Positions 6,525 to 13,927 are shown, counted from the first letter of the stretch. The stretch: DNA of 16,538 nucleotides from Pleurocapsa sp. MO_226.B13 (GCA_030064795.1 JASJEI010000252.1:1-16538); one strand, 5' to 3'. Notes: generated from the sequence alone by a model not told the origin. Numbers and translations are program-made.

Positions 6525-7490
6525 ATGTCTTTAAATTCAGATTCTCTTGAAATATCAGTAATAGTTCCTTTGTATAATGAATCGGAAAATATTGAGCATT
6601 TATTTTCCAGATTAACTTCAGTTCTGAAACTACTTAATACTAGTTATGAAATTATCTGTATCAATGACGGTAGTAGAGATGATACTTTAGCCAAACTAAT
6701 TAAATTTAATCAACAAGATGCAACTATTAAAGTAATTAATCTTTCTCGTAATTTTGGTAAAGAAATTGCTCTAACAGCGGGTCTAGATTATGCTAGGGGT
6801 GCAGCAATTATCCCCATTGACGCTGACTTACAAGATCCGCCAGAATTAATCGTACAATTAATCGCCAAGTGGCGTGAAGGTTATGATGTAGTTTATGCTA
6901 CTAGGCGATCGCGTCGCGGAGAAACTTGGCTTAAACAACTAACAGCTAAAGCTTTTTATCAAACTCTGGCTAAAATGAGTCCCGTACCTATTCCTGCTAA
7001 TACAGGAGACTTTCGTTTGTTGGATCGTAAAGTGGTAGATGCCATCAAAAAATTGCCCGAAAAGACTCGATTTATGAAAGGTCTGTTTGCTTGGGTAGGA
7101 TATAAACAAACTTCAATTTTATTCGATCGCGAACCCCGTTATGGTGGCAATAGCACCTGGAACTATTGGAAGCTATGGAACTTTGCTCTGGATGGGATTA
7201 CTTCGTTTAGTTTTTTACCACTCAAGGTTTGGAGTTATGTCGGCGTTATTATTTCTTTGATTTCTTTATTTTATGCTTTATTTTTAGTAATACGGACTCT
7301 TATTTTGGGGGTTGATGTTCCTGGTTATGCTTCTTTGATGGTGGCAATTCTTTTCTTAGGAGGAATTCAATTAATTACTTTAGGTGTATTGGGAGAATAT
7401 TTGGGTCGTGTTTATGAAGAAGTTAAAGGCAGACCGCTTTATTTTGTTCGAGAAGAATATGGTTTTGAGTCTGAGGATAAAAAAAGTTAG
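6525..7490 (+). CDS. Family 2 membrane glycosyltransferase (GtrB/DPM-like)
   Basis: A 321-residue enzyme predicted to transfer a sugar from a nucleotide-sugar to a polyprenyl phosphate (undecaprenol-type lipid) at the inner face of the cytoplasmic membrane. The GT-A domain starts SVIVPLYNESENI (11-23), has INDGSRD at 46-52, the metal-binding DAD at 99-101 in IDADLQDPPE, and RYGGNSTW at 205-212, matching the RxGxS/K-type loop of GtrB, ArnC and DPM1 relatives. Two C-terminal membrane helices lie at about 234-260 and 268-293, ending GEYLGRVYEEVKGRPLYFV, a strongly conserved tail in the GtrB group. The start is supported by GAGG 6 bases before ATG. Which sugar and lipid are used cannot be told. 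It may feed cell-wall or exopolysaccharide glycosylation; no flippase or sugar-acceptor partner lies beside it. Confidence 0.93.
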   Translation: MSLNSDSLEISVIVPLYNESENIEHLFSRLTSVLKLLNTSYEIICINDGSRDDTLAKLIKFNQQDATIKVINLSRNFGKEIALTAGLDYARGAAIIPIDADLQDPPELIVQLIAKWREGYDVVYATRRSRRGETWLKQLTAKAFYQTLAKMSPVPIPANTGDFRLLDRKVVDAIKKLPEKTRFMKGLFAWVGYKQTSILFDREPRYGGNSTWNYWKLWNFALDGITSFSFLPLKVWSYVGVIISLISLFYALFLVIRTLILGVDVPGYASLMVAILFLGGIQLITLGVLGEYLGRVYEEVKGRPLYFVREEYGFESEDKKS

Positions 7491-7498
7491 GAGTTCAA

Positions 7499-7535
7499 AG
7501 AGACAAGGCATGCCTTGTCTGTACAGGAATTCGGA
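7499..7535. repeat. Dispersed palindromic repeat, copy 1
   Basis: Contains the perfect 20-bp palindrome AGACAAGGCATGCCTTGTCT (7501-7520) followed by GTACAGGA. The same unit occurs inverted at 10833-10869, with 36 of 37 positions identical. It sits 8 bases after the glycosyltransferase stop. As RNA it would fold into a 10-bp stem without a free loop, so it may cruciform or act as a processing or insertion element. Confidence 0.85.
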
Positions 7536-7553
7536 ATTCGGAGTTCGGAGTTA
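7527..7553. repeat. Degenerate heptanucleotide repeat (GAATTCG/GAGTTCG)
   Basis: GAATTCG, GAATTCG, GAGTTCG and GAGTTA follow head to tail directly behind the palindromic repeat and overlap its tail. Related TCCGAAC words flank the second palindrome copy at 10831-10876 and appear again near 7780, suggesting that the two repeat types travel or grow together. Confidence 0.7.
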
Positions 7554-7658
7554 TGATCCAAAATCCTGTTTACATATCGAGCTTGTTTAGTCAGCTAATT
7601 AGTTACTGACTATTTCAATTTAACTTATACCAATTGGAAAAAGTAATGAGAGACGAAG

Positions 7659-7734
7659 GTAGGTTGGGTTGCACGAAGTAAAACCCAACTTCAACCTAAT
7701 TATTGTTGGGTTTCGTAAACTCAACCCAACCTAC
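7659..7734. repeat. Long imperfect inverted repeat (GTAGGTTGGGTT type)
   Basis: Arms at 7659-7689 and 7705-7734 begin and end with GTAGGTTGGGTT and its complement, with AACCCAAC/GTTGGGTT closing the inner end and mismatches in the middle. The loop is about 15 bases. I recognise this class of GGTTGGGTT-type repeat from other cyanobacterial intergenic regions. It lies between convergent genes (glycosyltransferase and nagB), so it could also slow transcription from both sides. The 299-base gap 7491-7789 otherwise holds only the palindrome and heptamers. Confidence 0.85.
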
Positions 7735-7789
7735 AATACTCTATTATTACTGAATATGTTACTAATTCTTCTCTTCTACTAACTCCGAA

Positions 7790-8572
7790 CTAATAAGAAT
7801 CTCGATCGCAAAATAAAATCGCCTGAGATAAGGTGCGTAAAATGGTGGCGGGAAAATCAGGTGCGATCGCCTCGTTTAAAGTTTTATTTACTACTTCTGC
7901 TTTATGACTCCCCCCTGCCAAACAAAAGATTTTGTTCGCGCTGCAAATTGTAGGAAGGGTAAGAGTATAGGCATAACTTGGTACGGCTTCTAAATTGGCA
8001 AAGTAACCACCATCAACCTGTTGTTGGCGAGTTTGGGTTTCTAGTCGAACTAATTTTACTACCTGCGGATCGTTAAAATCAGCAACTTTTGGTTCGTTAA
8101 AAGCTAGATGTCCGTTGTCTCCGATACCCAACAGACAGAGATCGATCGCCTGCTGTTGTAATAAATTACTATAGCGATCGCATTCTGCCAGAGGTTGTCT
8201 TGCGTCTCCCTGAATATAATTAAAAATCCGAGGTTTTACCCGTCCTTCTACTTTCTGACGGAGATAATAGCGAAAACTACCAGGATGTTCGGCGGAAATT
8301 CCCAGATATTCGTCTAAATGAAATAAAATAATCCGCGACCAATCTAACTCGTGACTACTAACTAGATGTTCCAAAAATCCTAACTGAGAATTGCCAGTAG
8401 CTAAAATTATGCTGACAGTTTCTTGTTGTGCCAACAAAAATCGTAAATATGAAACTGCCAAATTACTTGCATCTTGAGCTAACTCATTATTGCAATTAGT
8501 AATTCTGATGGTTAAATTGTCAACCTGAATAACACTACTGTCGGGAAGAAATGGTAGAGTACGATCTGGCAT
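7790..8572 (-). CDS. nagB: Glucosamine-6-phosphate deaminase
   Basis: Cytoplasmic enzyme that isomerises and deaminates glucosamine 6-phosphate to fructose 6-phosphate and ammonia, joining amino-sugar turnover to sugar metabolism. From ATG 8572 it has 260 residues, close to the E. coli enzyme (266). The phosphate-binding LATGNSQ lies at 57-63; the active-site aspartate of LDEYLG is D87; GIGDNGHLAFNEP supplies D152, H155 and E160, equivalent to the catalytic Asp, His and Glu of NagB. A TTG at 8593 in frame would add seven residues; I prefer ATG. Sequence around the allosteric-site residues of E. coli NagB is not clearly conserved, so regulation by GlcNAc-6-P should not be assumed. The start is only 29 bases from that of the divergent glutathione peroxidase, so its promoter must overlap the neighbour's coding region. 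6-phosphogluconolactonase is a distant relative, but the motifs favour NagB. Confidence 0.9.
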   Translation of the reverse strand: MPDRTLPFLPDSSVIQVDNLTIRITNCNNELAQDASNLAVSYLRFLLAQQETVSIILATGNSQLGFLEHLVSSHELDWSRIILFHLDEYLGISAEHPGSFRYYLRQKVEGRVKPRIFNYIQGDARQPLAECDRYSNLLQQQAIDLCLLGIGDNGHLAFNEPKVADFNDPQVVKLVRLETQTRQQQVDGGYFANLEAVPSYAYTLTLPTICSANKIFCLAGGSHKAEVVNKTLNEAIAPDFPATILRTLSQAILFCDRDSY

Positions 8573-8601
8573 CTTTTGCAAATTCAACTCCAAAGTAAAA
8601 C

Positions 8602-9084
8602 ATGAGTAATATATCTGATATAAGCGTCAAAACCATCGATGGCAAAGAAGAAAAGCTTGCCGACTATCAAGGTAATGTATTGTTGATTGTTAATGTCGCT
8701 TCTCAATGCGGTTATACTCCTCAATACAAGGAACTAGAACAGTTGAACCAAGATTATGGTGACAAAGGACTAAAGGTATTGGGTTTTCCTTGTAATGATT
8801 TTGGCGCGCAAGAGCCAGGAACCAACGAAGAAATCCGTGAGTTTGGTAAAACTAACTATGACGTTAGTTTCGATCTGTTTGATAAAGTTCACGCCAAAGG
8901 CCCAGAACAACATCCTCTATATGAAACTTTAACCAGTTCTGTCGAACCCCAAGGTGATGTAGCCTGGAACTTCGAGAAGTTTTTAATCGACAAACAGGGT
9001 AATGTTGTTGCTAGATACAAGAGTGCCGTTGCTCCTACTTCCCCCGAATTAACTCAGGCAATTGAATCAGAATTGGCCAAGTAA
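8602..9084 (+). CDS. gpx: Glutathione peroxidase family thiol peroxidase
   Basis: A 160-residue thioredoxin-fold peroxidase that reduces lipid hydroperoxides and other peroxides. The peroxidatic residue is C36 in NVASQCGYTPQY (selenocysteine in animal enzymes). The catalytic tetrad is complete with Q70 in FGAQEPG and W122-N123 in WNFEKFLID. A second conserved cysteine, C64, lies in GFPCNDFG. The third cysteine used as resolving residue by many plant-type, thioredoxin-linked GPXs (expected about 40-50 residues after C36) is absent, since the 74-90 stretch contains no Cys. How it is reduced is therefore open; cyanobacterial relatives are reported to be NADPH-linked. No signal peptide. It is followed by a HIP1-type terminator and faces away from nagB with almost no gap. 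Confidence 0.94.
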   Translation: MSNISDISVKTIDGKEEKLADYQGNVLLIVNVASQCGYTPQYKELEQLNQDYGDKGLKVLGFPCNDFGAQEPGTNEEIREFGKTNYDVSFDLFDKVHAKGPEQHPLYETLTSSVEPQGDVAWNFEKFLIDKQGNVVARYKSAVAPTSPELTQAIESELAK

Positions 9085-9107
9085 ATCGAGGATAGTTTTT
9101 TGATTTT

Positions 9108-9147
9108 AAGGCGATCGCTTGACAAAAAGGCGATCGCTTTATTTTTT
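9108..9147 (+). terminator. HIP1-pair terminator behind gpx
   Basis: AAGGCGATCGC (9108-9118) and GCGATCGCTTT (9130-9140) pair through two HIP1 octamers, extended by a G-T and two A-T pairs, with an 11-base loop and a TTTATTTTTTA tract. It begins 23 bases after the gpx stop. The stop codon of the small converging gene (9139-9141) lies within its 3' arm. Confidence 0.7.
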
Positions 9148-9345
9148 ATACGCCTTCGCCGAAGCAGAAATCCAAGTACTAGCAGCAATACTAAAGGGCA
9201 ACAAAATAAAAATTGCTCCAGAAATAACTGGATGCGTTCTTACAGTCAGACTAGAAGACATCACTGCTATCCCCAAACCGCAGTACAGTAGACCGAGTAA
9301 TGGTAGTCCTATGACCATCAATGCAAATTTTTTATCTGAGTTCAT
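9139..9345 (-). CDS. Small two-helix membrane protein of unknown function
   Basis: A 68-residue frame from ATG 9345 begins MNSDKKFALMVIGLPLLG. It has two convincing hydrophobic helices at about 7-29 and 38-59, separated by a short polar loop (SSLTVRTHP), and a basic tail SAKAYKK. Two in-frame upstream starts, the farther at 9387, would give up to 82 residues, but the added part looks non-native. I do not recognise a family. It is plausible as a real gene because it fills the gap between gpx and ybaB, has a natural membrane-protein pattern and ends neatly at the terminator hairpin. The lack of a strong ribosome-binding site keeps the call moderate. Confidence 0.55.
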   Translation of the reverse strand: MNSDKKFALMVIGLPLLGLLYCGLGIAVMSSSLTVRTHPVISGAIFILLPFSIAASTWISASAKAYKK

Positions 9346-9390
9346 CTTTATCTTGGTTGGCAACACGATCATTTTAAGAAAAATCAAGAC

Positions 9391-9417
9391 AAAAAAAGGG
9401 GGGTACGATCGTACCCC
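9391..9417 (-). terminator. Terminator for ybaB (minus strand)
   Basis: The perfect 18-bp palindrome GGGGTACGATCGTACCCC (9400-9417) gives a 7-bp GC-rich stem with a GATC loop. On the minus strand it is followed by CC and a run of seven T (complement of 9391-9397). It lies 36 bases after the ybaB stop, as expected for the end of the ybaB transcript. On the plus strand a weaker T-rich tract also follows. Confidence 0.75.
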
Positions 9418-9453
9418 ATCGATTTTTAGTAATTGCTAATCAAAAATCAACGC

Positions 9454-9792
9454 TTACATTCCAGGAAGATTTAAACCACTAGTTAGTTCTTCCATACGTC
9501 CGCGCATCAATTCGGTAGACTGGACATAAGCAGATCTCATCGCGACGCTAACTGCTGCCGAAAGAGCTTCTGCTCCCTGAGACATTGCATCGGGGGAAAT
9601 TTCTACACGAAGAGGTTCTTGATTACCACTCATGACTACTTTTACTAGTCCATCTTCGCTAGTTCCTTCAATTTCCATTTGTTCCAATTCATTTTGGAGT
9701 TGTTGCGCTCCTGCTTGAACCTCCTGAGCTTTTTTAAAAGCGTCAGCGAGTTCTTTCATTTTTCCTAATGGACCAAATCCTTTTCCTGCCAT
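9454..9792 (-). CDS. YbaB/EbfC-family nucleoid-associated protein
   Basis: A 112-residue DNA-binding protein of the YbaB/EbfC family. These dimers have a tweezer-like fold and bind DNA, with roles in nucleoid organisation and gene expression. The N-terminal helix is basic and amphipathic ([21 protein letters not shown], roughly 8-28, written here in part), followed by [25 protein letters not shown] containing the family's strand pair with the G-x-V-x-V-x-x-x-G pattern, then VEISPDA and a long C-terminal helix ending in LNLPGM, a typical C-terminus. Length is normal for the family. It lies 80 bases downstream of murB on the same strand and may share the murC-murB transcript. A minus-strand terminator follows. 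Confidence 0.93.
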   Translation of the reverse strand: MAGKGFGPLGKMKELADAFKKAQEVQAGAQQLQNELEQMEIEGTSEDGLVKVVMSGNQEPLRVEISPDAMSQGAEALSAAVSVAMRSAYVQSTELMRGRMEELTSGLNLPGM

Positions 9793-9872
9793 ATCTATTT
9801 AGTTTTTAGCTTTTTTATTAGTGACTACAAACATTAACTAGAGCAATTAGTTTAACTACTAGCTAAGCAGAT

Positions 9873-10757
9873 TTAGAATTCTCCGATCAGCTTAACTTCT
9901 GGCTCTAAATATACTGACCAATGATATTCTACTTTTTCTTGAGCATAACGAATTAATTCAAATATATCTTTGGCGGTAGCCGTACCACAGTTAAGAATAA
10001 AGTTGGCATGGCGATGAGCTATTTGAGCATCACCAATTTTATAACCTTTTAATCCTAGCTGCTCGATTAATCTTCCTGCTGCATGGGGTTGGGGATTACG
10101 GAAAACGCTACCACAACTGGGAAGATGATAGGGTTGGGTGGTTTTACGTTGCGTCCAATTTTGATTGGATAGCTCCATAATCTCTGCCTTACTATAGCCT
10201 GGTTCGAGTTGCATCACCGCTTTAACTACCAGATTATTTCCTCCTTGCAGATTGGAAGTACGATAGCCATAGGCCAGATCTTCTGGTTTTAGCTCTTTAA
10301 TTGTGCCATCGGGAGATAAGACGGTAGCACTGACCAAAATATCTGCCATACAAGAAGCGTGTGCGCCCGCATTCATCACCACACCACCGCCAACTGTACC
10401 TGGAATACCTACAGCCCATTCCAGCCCTTTTAAGCCCCTTTTAGCAGCCTTCCAGGCTAACTTCGCGATCGCCTCCCCCGCATCAGCAATTAATAACCCA
10501 GTTTCAGAATTAAATTCATAACTGCGAAAATATCTAGTAGAAAGCACCAACCCAGGAATACCGCGATCGCTGATTAGTAAATTTGAACCAGCACCCAAGA
10601 GCGTCAAAGGGATATCTTGAGCTTGATACCATTCAAAACTGGCTTCTAGTTCCTGCCAATTTCTCGGCGCAGCATACCACTGAGCATTTCCCCCAACTTT
10701 ATAAGAAGTTTGGCTGGCTAAGGAGACGCTCTTTTGAATTAAATTATCGCTATTCAT
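9873..10757 (-). CDS. murB: UDP-N-acetylenolpyruvoylglucosamine reductase
   Basis: Catalyses the NADPH-dependent reduction of UDP-GlcNAc-enolpyruvate to UDP-N-acetylmuramate, the second committed step of peptidoglycan precursor synthesis in the cytoplasm. It has 294 residues, typical of type II MurB. The FAD-binding domain shows TSYKVGGNA (17-25), LLGAGSNLLI (53-62) and GIPGTVGGGVVMNAGAH (117-133). The substrate region has YGYRTS (163-168, with R166) and PSCGSVFRNP (213-222), whose S217 corresponds to the proton-donating serine. The C-terminal LEPEVKLIG (285-293) supplies the catalytic glutamate. It sits 121 bases downstream of murC, whose product uses MurB's product, and that gap holds a copy of the dispersed palindromic repeat. 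Start ATG 10757. Confidence 0.97.
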   Translation of the reverse strand: MNSDNLIQKSVSLASQTSYKVGGNAQWYAAPRNWQELEASFEWYQAQDIPLTLLGAGSNLLISDRGIPGLVLSTRYFRSYEFNSETGLLIADAGEAIAKLAWKAAKRGLKGLEWAVGIPGTVGGGVVMNAGAHASCMADILVSATVLSPDGTIKELKPEDLAYGYRTSNLQGGNNLVVKAVMQLEPGYSKAEIMELSNQNWTQRKTTQPYHLPSCGSVFRNPQPHAAGRLIEQLGLKGYKIGDAQIAHRHANFILNCGTATAKDIFELIRYAQEKVEYHWSVYLEPEVKLIGEF

Positions 10758-10832
10758 GGCATGGTTATTAATTGTTGATGGTTAGTGGTTGATTGATAAT
10801 TGCTCGTTGGCAACTGGCAACTGTTGACTAAC

Positions 10833-10869
10833 TCCGAACTCCTGTACAGACAAGGCATGCCTTGTCTCT
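10833..10869. repeat. Dispersed palindromic repeat, copy 2 (inverted)
   Basis: Reverse-complement copy of the repeat at 7499-7535. The palindrome itself is 10848-10867 and TCCTGTAC lies on its left. It sits between murC and murB, 10 bases after the murC stop, inside a probable operon. The rest of the 121-base gap holds related short words (CTCCGAAC, TGGCAACTGGCAACTG). Confidence 0.85.
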
Positions 10870-10878
10870 CCGAACTGG

Positions 10879-12375
10879 TTACTGATAAAGAGCAATAGTC
10901 TTAGGGATGGATTGATTAAGATTACCCGCTCCTAAGAACATTGCCAAGTCTCCTGGCTGTAATATTTCTTTTTGGAGGAAGTTGGCAATTGTATCTACCG
11001 AGGCGTGATAGCGAACATTGTCGTGGTTTTGGGCGATCGCTTTAACTAGATCTGCTCCTGTAATCTCAGAGATATTTTTTTCGCCAGCACTATAGATATC
11101 GGTAATGACGACAACATCGGCATCTTCAAAAGCCCGAGCAAATTCAGTTAAAAATGCTTGAGTACGACTGTAACGATGGGGTTGAAAAATTGCCACGACT
11201 CTTTGTAAAGAATTGTTTCCTGAGACTCTTAATTTAGCAGCGGCCAAGGTGACTTCAATTTCACTGGGATGATGGGCATAGTCATCGATAAAGATAATCT
11301 GGTTTGCTTCCCCTCGACGTTCAAATCGTCTTTTCGTCCCTTCAAAGGTAGCCAGAGAGTTAGCGATCGCCTGAAAACCTAAACCAGCTTCTCTACCCAC
11401 GGCGATCGCAGCTAGGGCGTTACTGAGATTATGTTTTCCTAATAGTGGTAGCTCCAATTGCCCTAAATGCACTCCTCGTTCCCAAATTTCAGCAGAACTT
11501 CCAGCAGCATGATAGGTAACATTTTGAGCCGTGTAATCAGCTCCCAAAGAGGGATTGAGACTGTAGCTAATGGTTAAGGGTAACTCTTCTCGAATCACAG
11601 GATCGTCGATACAACCGATGAGGGTCTGACATTGAGCGGCAAAAGTTTGAAAAATACCAACTACCTCCTGAAGATCTTCATAGCGATCGGGGTGATCTAG
11701 TTCGATGTTGGTAATTACCCCGATACTAGGATGATGCTTAACCAAAGAGCCATCAGACTCATCCGCTTCGGCGACTAAATATTCCCCTTTACCACTGCGA
11801 GCATTGCCATCCCAAGCATCGACTTCGCCACCGACGATAATAGTCGGATCCTGGGCGCATTTAAACAATATATAGCCGATTAAGCTACTAGTAGTAGTTT
11901 TACCGTGAGTCCCAGAGACAGCAATACTTTGATATTGTTCGATTAAAGCTGCCAAAAGATCGGAGCGATGAAAAATAGGACAGCCCAGTTTGACTGCTGC
12001 CTGATACTCTGGATTGGTAGGAGCGATCGCCGTAGAACAAATAACTTGTGGTAAAGCCATATGGCTGTTGTTGCCATACTCTTTGGCTTCAGTTTCAGAT
12101 TGAACCCCCACAGTAACTGGTAGTGGTTTGGGCTTTTTCAGCGGAACAGACGTAAAAAAATCTAAGTTGCTAGCATTTTGACTCTGAAAAATTTTGACTC
12201 CCAAAGCTTCCAGGCGATCGGTAATATGACTAGAACGTAAATCAGAACCCGATACTGGCAGTTGACGTTGAGCAACAATCTGAGCTAAAGCCGACATTCC
12301 AATTCCGCCGATACCAATAAAGTGAAATGGTTTCCCATTCAAATCTACTTTTGCCACTCTTTTATCTCCTGCCAT
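10879..12375 (-). CDS. murC: UDP-N-acetylmuramate--L-alanine ligase
   Basis: Cytoplasmic ATP-dependent ligase that adds L-alanine to UDP-MurNAc, the first residue of the peptidoglycan stem peptide. The 498 residues show the N-terminal UDP-binding Rossmann domain (HFIGIGGIGMSALAQIV, 18-34, and SGSD at 42-45), the ATP-binding P-loop SGTHGKTTTSSL (154-165), the Mg-binding EADESDGS (203-210), TNIELDHPDRY (222-232), and a C-terminal domain with DDYAHHPSEI and FQPHRYSRTQ. Between the first Rossmann helices and CSTAIAP is a linker of about 35 residues (roughly 74-110) that is longer than in E. coli MurC (491 residues in total) and low in conserved features. It is the first gene of murC-murB-ybaB and is divergent from gap2. 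Confidence 0.97.
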   Translation of the reverse strand: MAGDKRVAKVDLNGKPFHFIGIGGIGMSALAQIVAQRQLPVSGSDLRSSHITDRLEALGVKIFQSQNASNLDFFTSVPLKKPKPLPVTVGVQSETEAKEYGNNSHMALPQVICSTAIAPTNPEYQAAVKLGCPIFHRSDLLAALIEQYQSIAVSGTHGKTTTSSLIGYILFKCAQDPTIIVGGEVDAWDGNARSGKGEYLVAEADESDGSLVKHHPSIGVITNIELDHPDRYEDLQEVVGIFQTFAAQCQTLIGCIDDPVIREELPLTISYSLNPSLGADYTAQNVTYHAAGSSAEIWERGVHLGQLELPLLGKHNLSNALAAIAVGREAGLGFQAIANSLATFEGTKRRFERRGEANQIIFIDDYAHHPSEIEVTLAAAKLRVSGNNSLQRVVAIFQPHRYSRTQAFLTEFARAFEDADVVVITDIYSAGEKNISEITGADLVKAIAQNHDNVRYHASVDTIANFLQKEILQPGDLAMFLGAGNLNQSIPKTIALYQ

Positions 12376-12402
12376 AAGACAATGTATTCTGCTTGAAGAT
12401 AC

Positions 12403-12430
12403 AGATTATTCTTTCTCAATTCTTTCTCAA
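12403..12430 (-). promoter_or_regulatory. Possible murC promoter over an 11-bp tandem repeat
   Basis: On the minus strand TTGAGA (12425-12430), a 16-base spacer and TAATCT (12403-12408) make a weak sigma-70-like pair 27 bases before the murC start. It coincides with two perfect tandem copies of ATTCTTTCTCA on the plus strand (12408-12418 and 12419-12429). The short leader argues for caution. Confidence 0.3.
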
Positions 12431-12702
12431 CTCAGATTGAATACTCCGTAACTTGCGATCGTTCTAAACAATACGGGATATAATAACAAGAATTTTTTGG
12501 ACTTAGGTATCGATAATCACTAGTAAATAAACAAATTTATGGTTTGAATTGGATATATTCAGTAAATCTACTGAGAAACCAGGAGTTTGATTACTTTGAA
12601 GACAAGATCCAAGTATTTTCTCAAATTCTTTAAGTTTAAATACCTATAATTTGCCAAACTTTCTACTTTTGCTGGCTACTGAAATTGATTGTAACTAAGG
12701 TC

Positions 12703-12730
12703 TTGAATTGTGCTTACTTTACGATATGAT
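12703..12730 (+). promoter_or_regulatory. Likely gap2 promoter, TTGAAT-16-TATGAT
   Basis: A -35-like TTGAAT (12703-12708) and a good -10-like TATGAT (12725-12730) are separated by 16 bases, 57 bases before the GTG start. It is the best sigma-70 match in the region and is correctly placed for the strongly expressed GAPDH gene. Confidence 0.55.
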
Positions 12731-12787
12731 GAGTCTTATTAAGAATGTTTTAATCTATTAACCTAATAAAATAGAGGGCAAGAAATA

Positions 12788-13801
12788 GTGGTTAGAGTAG
12801 CAATTAACGGTTTTGGACGTATTGGGCGCAATTTTGTTAGATGCCTACTGAGCAGAGACGAAGATACTAACTTAGAGTTGGTAGGTATCAACGATACTTC
12901 CGATCCTAAAACTAACTCTCATCTGTTAAAACACGATACTATGTTGGGTGTTTTAGATGCAGATATTACCCATGATAGCAATTCTCTAATCGTCAACGGC
13001 AAAACAATTAAGTGCGTCTCGGATCGCAATCCTTTGAACTTGCCTTGGAAAGAGTGGGATATTGATATCGTTATTGAATCTACTGGAGTTTTCCGCGATG
13101 CTCCTGGTGCTGGCAAACACCTCCAAGCTGGCGCGAAAAAAGTAATCATTACTGCTCCTGGTAAAGGCCCTGACATTGGTACTTATGTTATAGGTGTTAA
13201 CGACCAACAGTACAAGCCTGGTGAATTCGATATCCTCAGTAACGCTAGCTGTACTACTAACTGTCTAGCTCCGATTGTCAAAGTCATTCACGAAAACTTT
13301 GGCATCATTAAGGGTACAATGACTACCACTCACAGTTATACTGGCGACCAACGGATCTTGGATGCTAGTCACCGCGACTTGAGAAGAGCTAGAGCAGCAG
13401 CAGCCAACATCGTCCCTACCTCCACTGGTGCAGCGGTAGCAGTTGCTCTTGTCTATCCTGAAGTAAAAGGGAAACTAAACGGTATCGCCATGCGCGTACC
13501 AACTCCTAACGTCTCTGTCGTCGATTTGGTGGCTCAAGTCGAGAAGAAAACGATCGCCGAAGAAGTCAACGAAGTGCTTAAAAAAGCTTCCGAAGGCGAA
13601 ATGAAAGGTATTTTGGGCTATACAGATCTACCTCTAGTGTCTTCTGACTTTAAAGGTACTGATGTCTCTTCCACTATTGACGGACAGCTAACCTTAGTGC
13701 TTGATGGTGACATGGTTAAAGTAATTGCTTGGTATGACAATGAATGGGGTTATTCTCAGCGCGTTGTTGACCTAGCTAAATTGGTCGCTGCGGGAATGTA
13801 A
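12788..13801 (+). CDS. gap2: Glyceraldehyde-3-phosphate dehydrogenase, Gap2 type
   Basis: Interconverts glyceraldehyde 3-phosphate and 1,3-bisphosphoglycerate. Its 337 residues match the cyanobacterial Gap2 class, the dual NADPH/NADH enzyme of the Calvin cycle and gluconeogenesis, rather than the glycolytic Gap1. The start [15 protein letters not shown], the segment [17 protein letters not shown] (35-51), [11 protein letters not shown] and SSDFKGTD are Gap2-like. The catalytic C155 lies in [12 protein letters not shown] and H182 in [11 protein letters not shown], followed by [18 protein letters not shown]. There is no C-terminal redox extension as in plant GapB. The common GAAKAV motif reads GAAVAV here, a mild change. 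The start codon is GTG, well supported by AGAGGG 9 bases upstream. A sigma-70-like promoter lies 57 bases ahead and a terminator behind, so it is probably transcribed alone. Confidence 0.96.
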   Translation: MVRVAINGFGRIGRNFVRCLLSRDEDTNLELVGINDTSDPKTNSHLLKHDTMLGVLDADITHDSNSLIVNGKTIKCVSDRNPLNLPWKEWDIDIVIESTGVFRDAPGAGKHLQAGAKKVIITAPGKGPDIGTYVIGVNDQQYKPGEFDILSNASCTTNCLAPIVKVIHENFGIIKGTMTTTHSYTGDQRILDASHRDLRRARAAAANIVPTSTGAAVAVALVYPEVKGKLNGIAMRVPTPNVSVVDLVAQVEKKTIAEEVNEVLKKASEGEMKGILGYTDLPLVSSDFKGTDVSSTIDGQLTLVLDGDMVKVIAWYDNEWGYSQRVVDLAKLVAAGM

Positions 13802-13893
13802 GACCAAAGGCATTATTAATTTTAGACTTGATGTTGTTACTGATACTGTTTGTCGCTATTAGTTTTTAGACATTAGCTCTTAGTTCTTTCAAG

Positions 13894-13927
13894 ACACCTC
13901 CCTTGACAATAGGCGGGGTGTTTTTTT
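13894..13927 (+). terminator. Terminator of gap2
   Basis: ACACC (13894-13898) pairs with GGTGT (13917-13921); the inner part CTCCC/GGCGGGG can extend the stem with a mismatch, and seven T follow (13921-13927). It lies 93 bases after the gap2 stop. Between it and the pyrB leader nothing else is evident. Confidence 0.8.

Larger units (their letters stand above)
12376..12787. other. Divergent intergenic region, murC / gap2 (412 bases)
   Basis: AT-rich, no coding region or RNA gene that I can support. It must hold the promoters of both murC (minus) and gap2 (plus); the best candidates are listed separately. Also visible is a near-HIP1 GCGATCG at about 12456, and between 12480 and 12690 there is A/T-rich sequence with no strong inverted repeat. 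The length is generous for two promoters, so regulator sites are possible. Confidence 0.6.

Noticed and set aside
11360..11410. Two HIP1 sites close together as a further hairpin terminator
   Set aside because: They lie inside murC coding sequence, 37 bases apart with no T-run.
12919..13207. Two minus-strand frames inside the GAPDH gene
   Set aside because: Shadow frames antisense to a highly conserved gene, with no recognisable domain.
12788..13801. GAPDH as a Gap1-type glycolytic enzyme
   Set aside because: The segment [17 protein letters not shown] and the overall 337-residue sequence match the cyanobacterial Gap2 class better.
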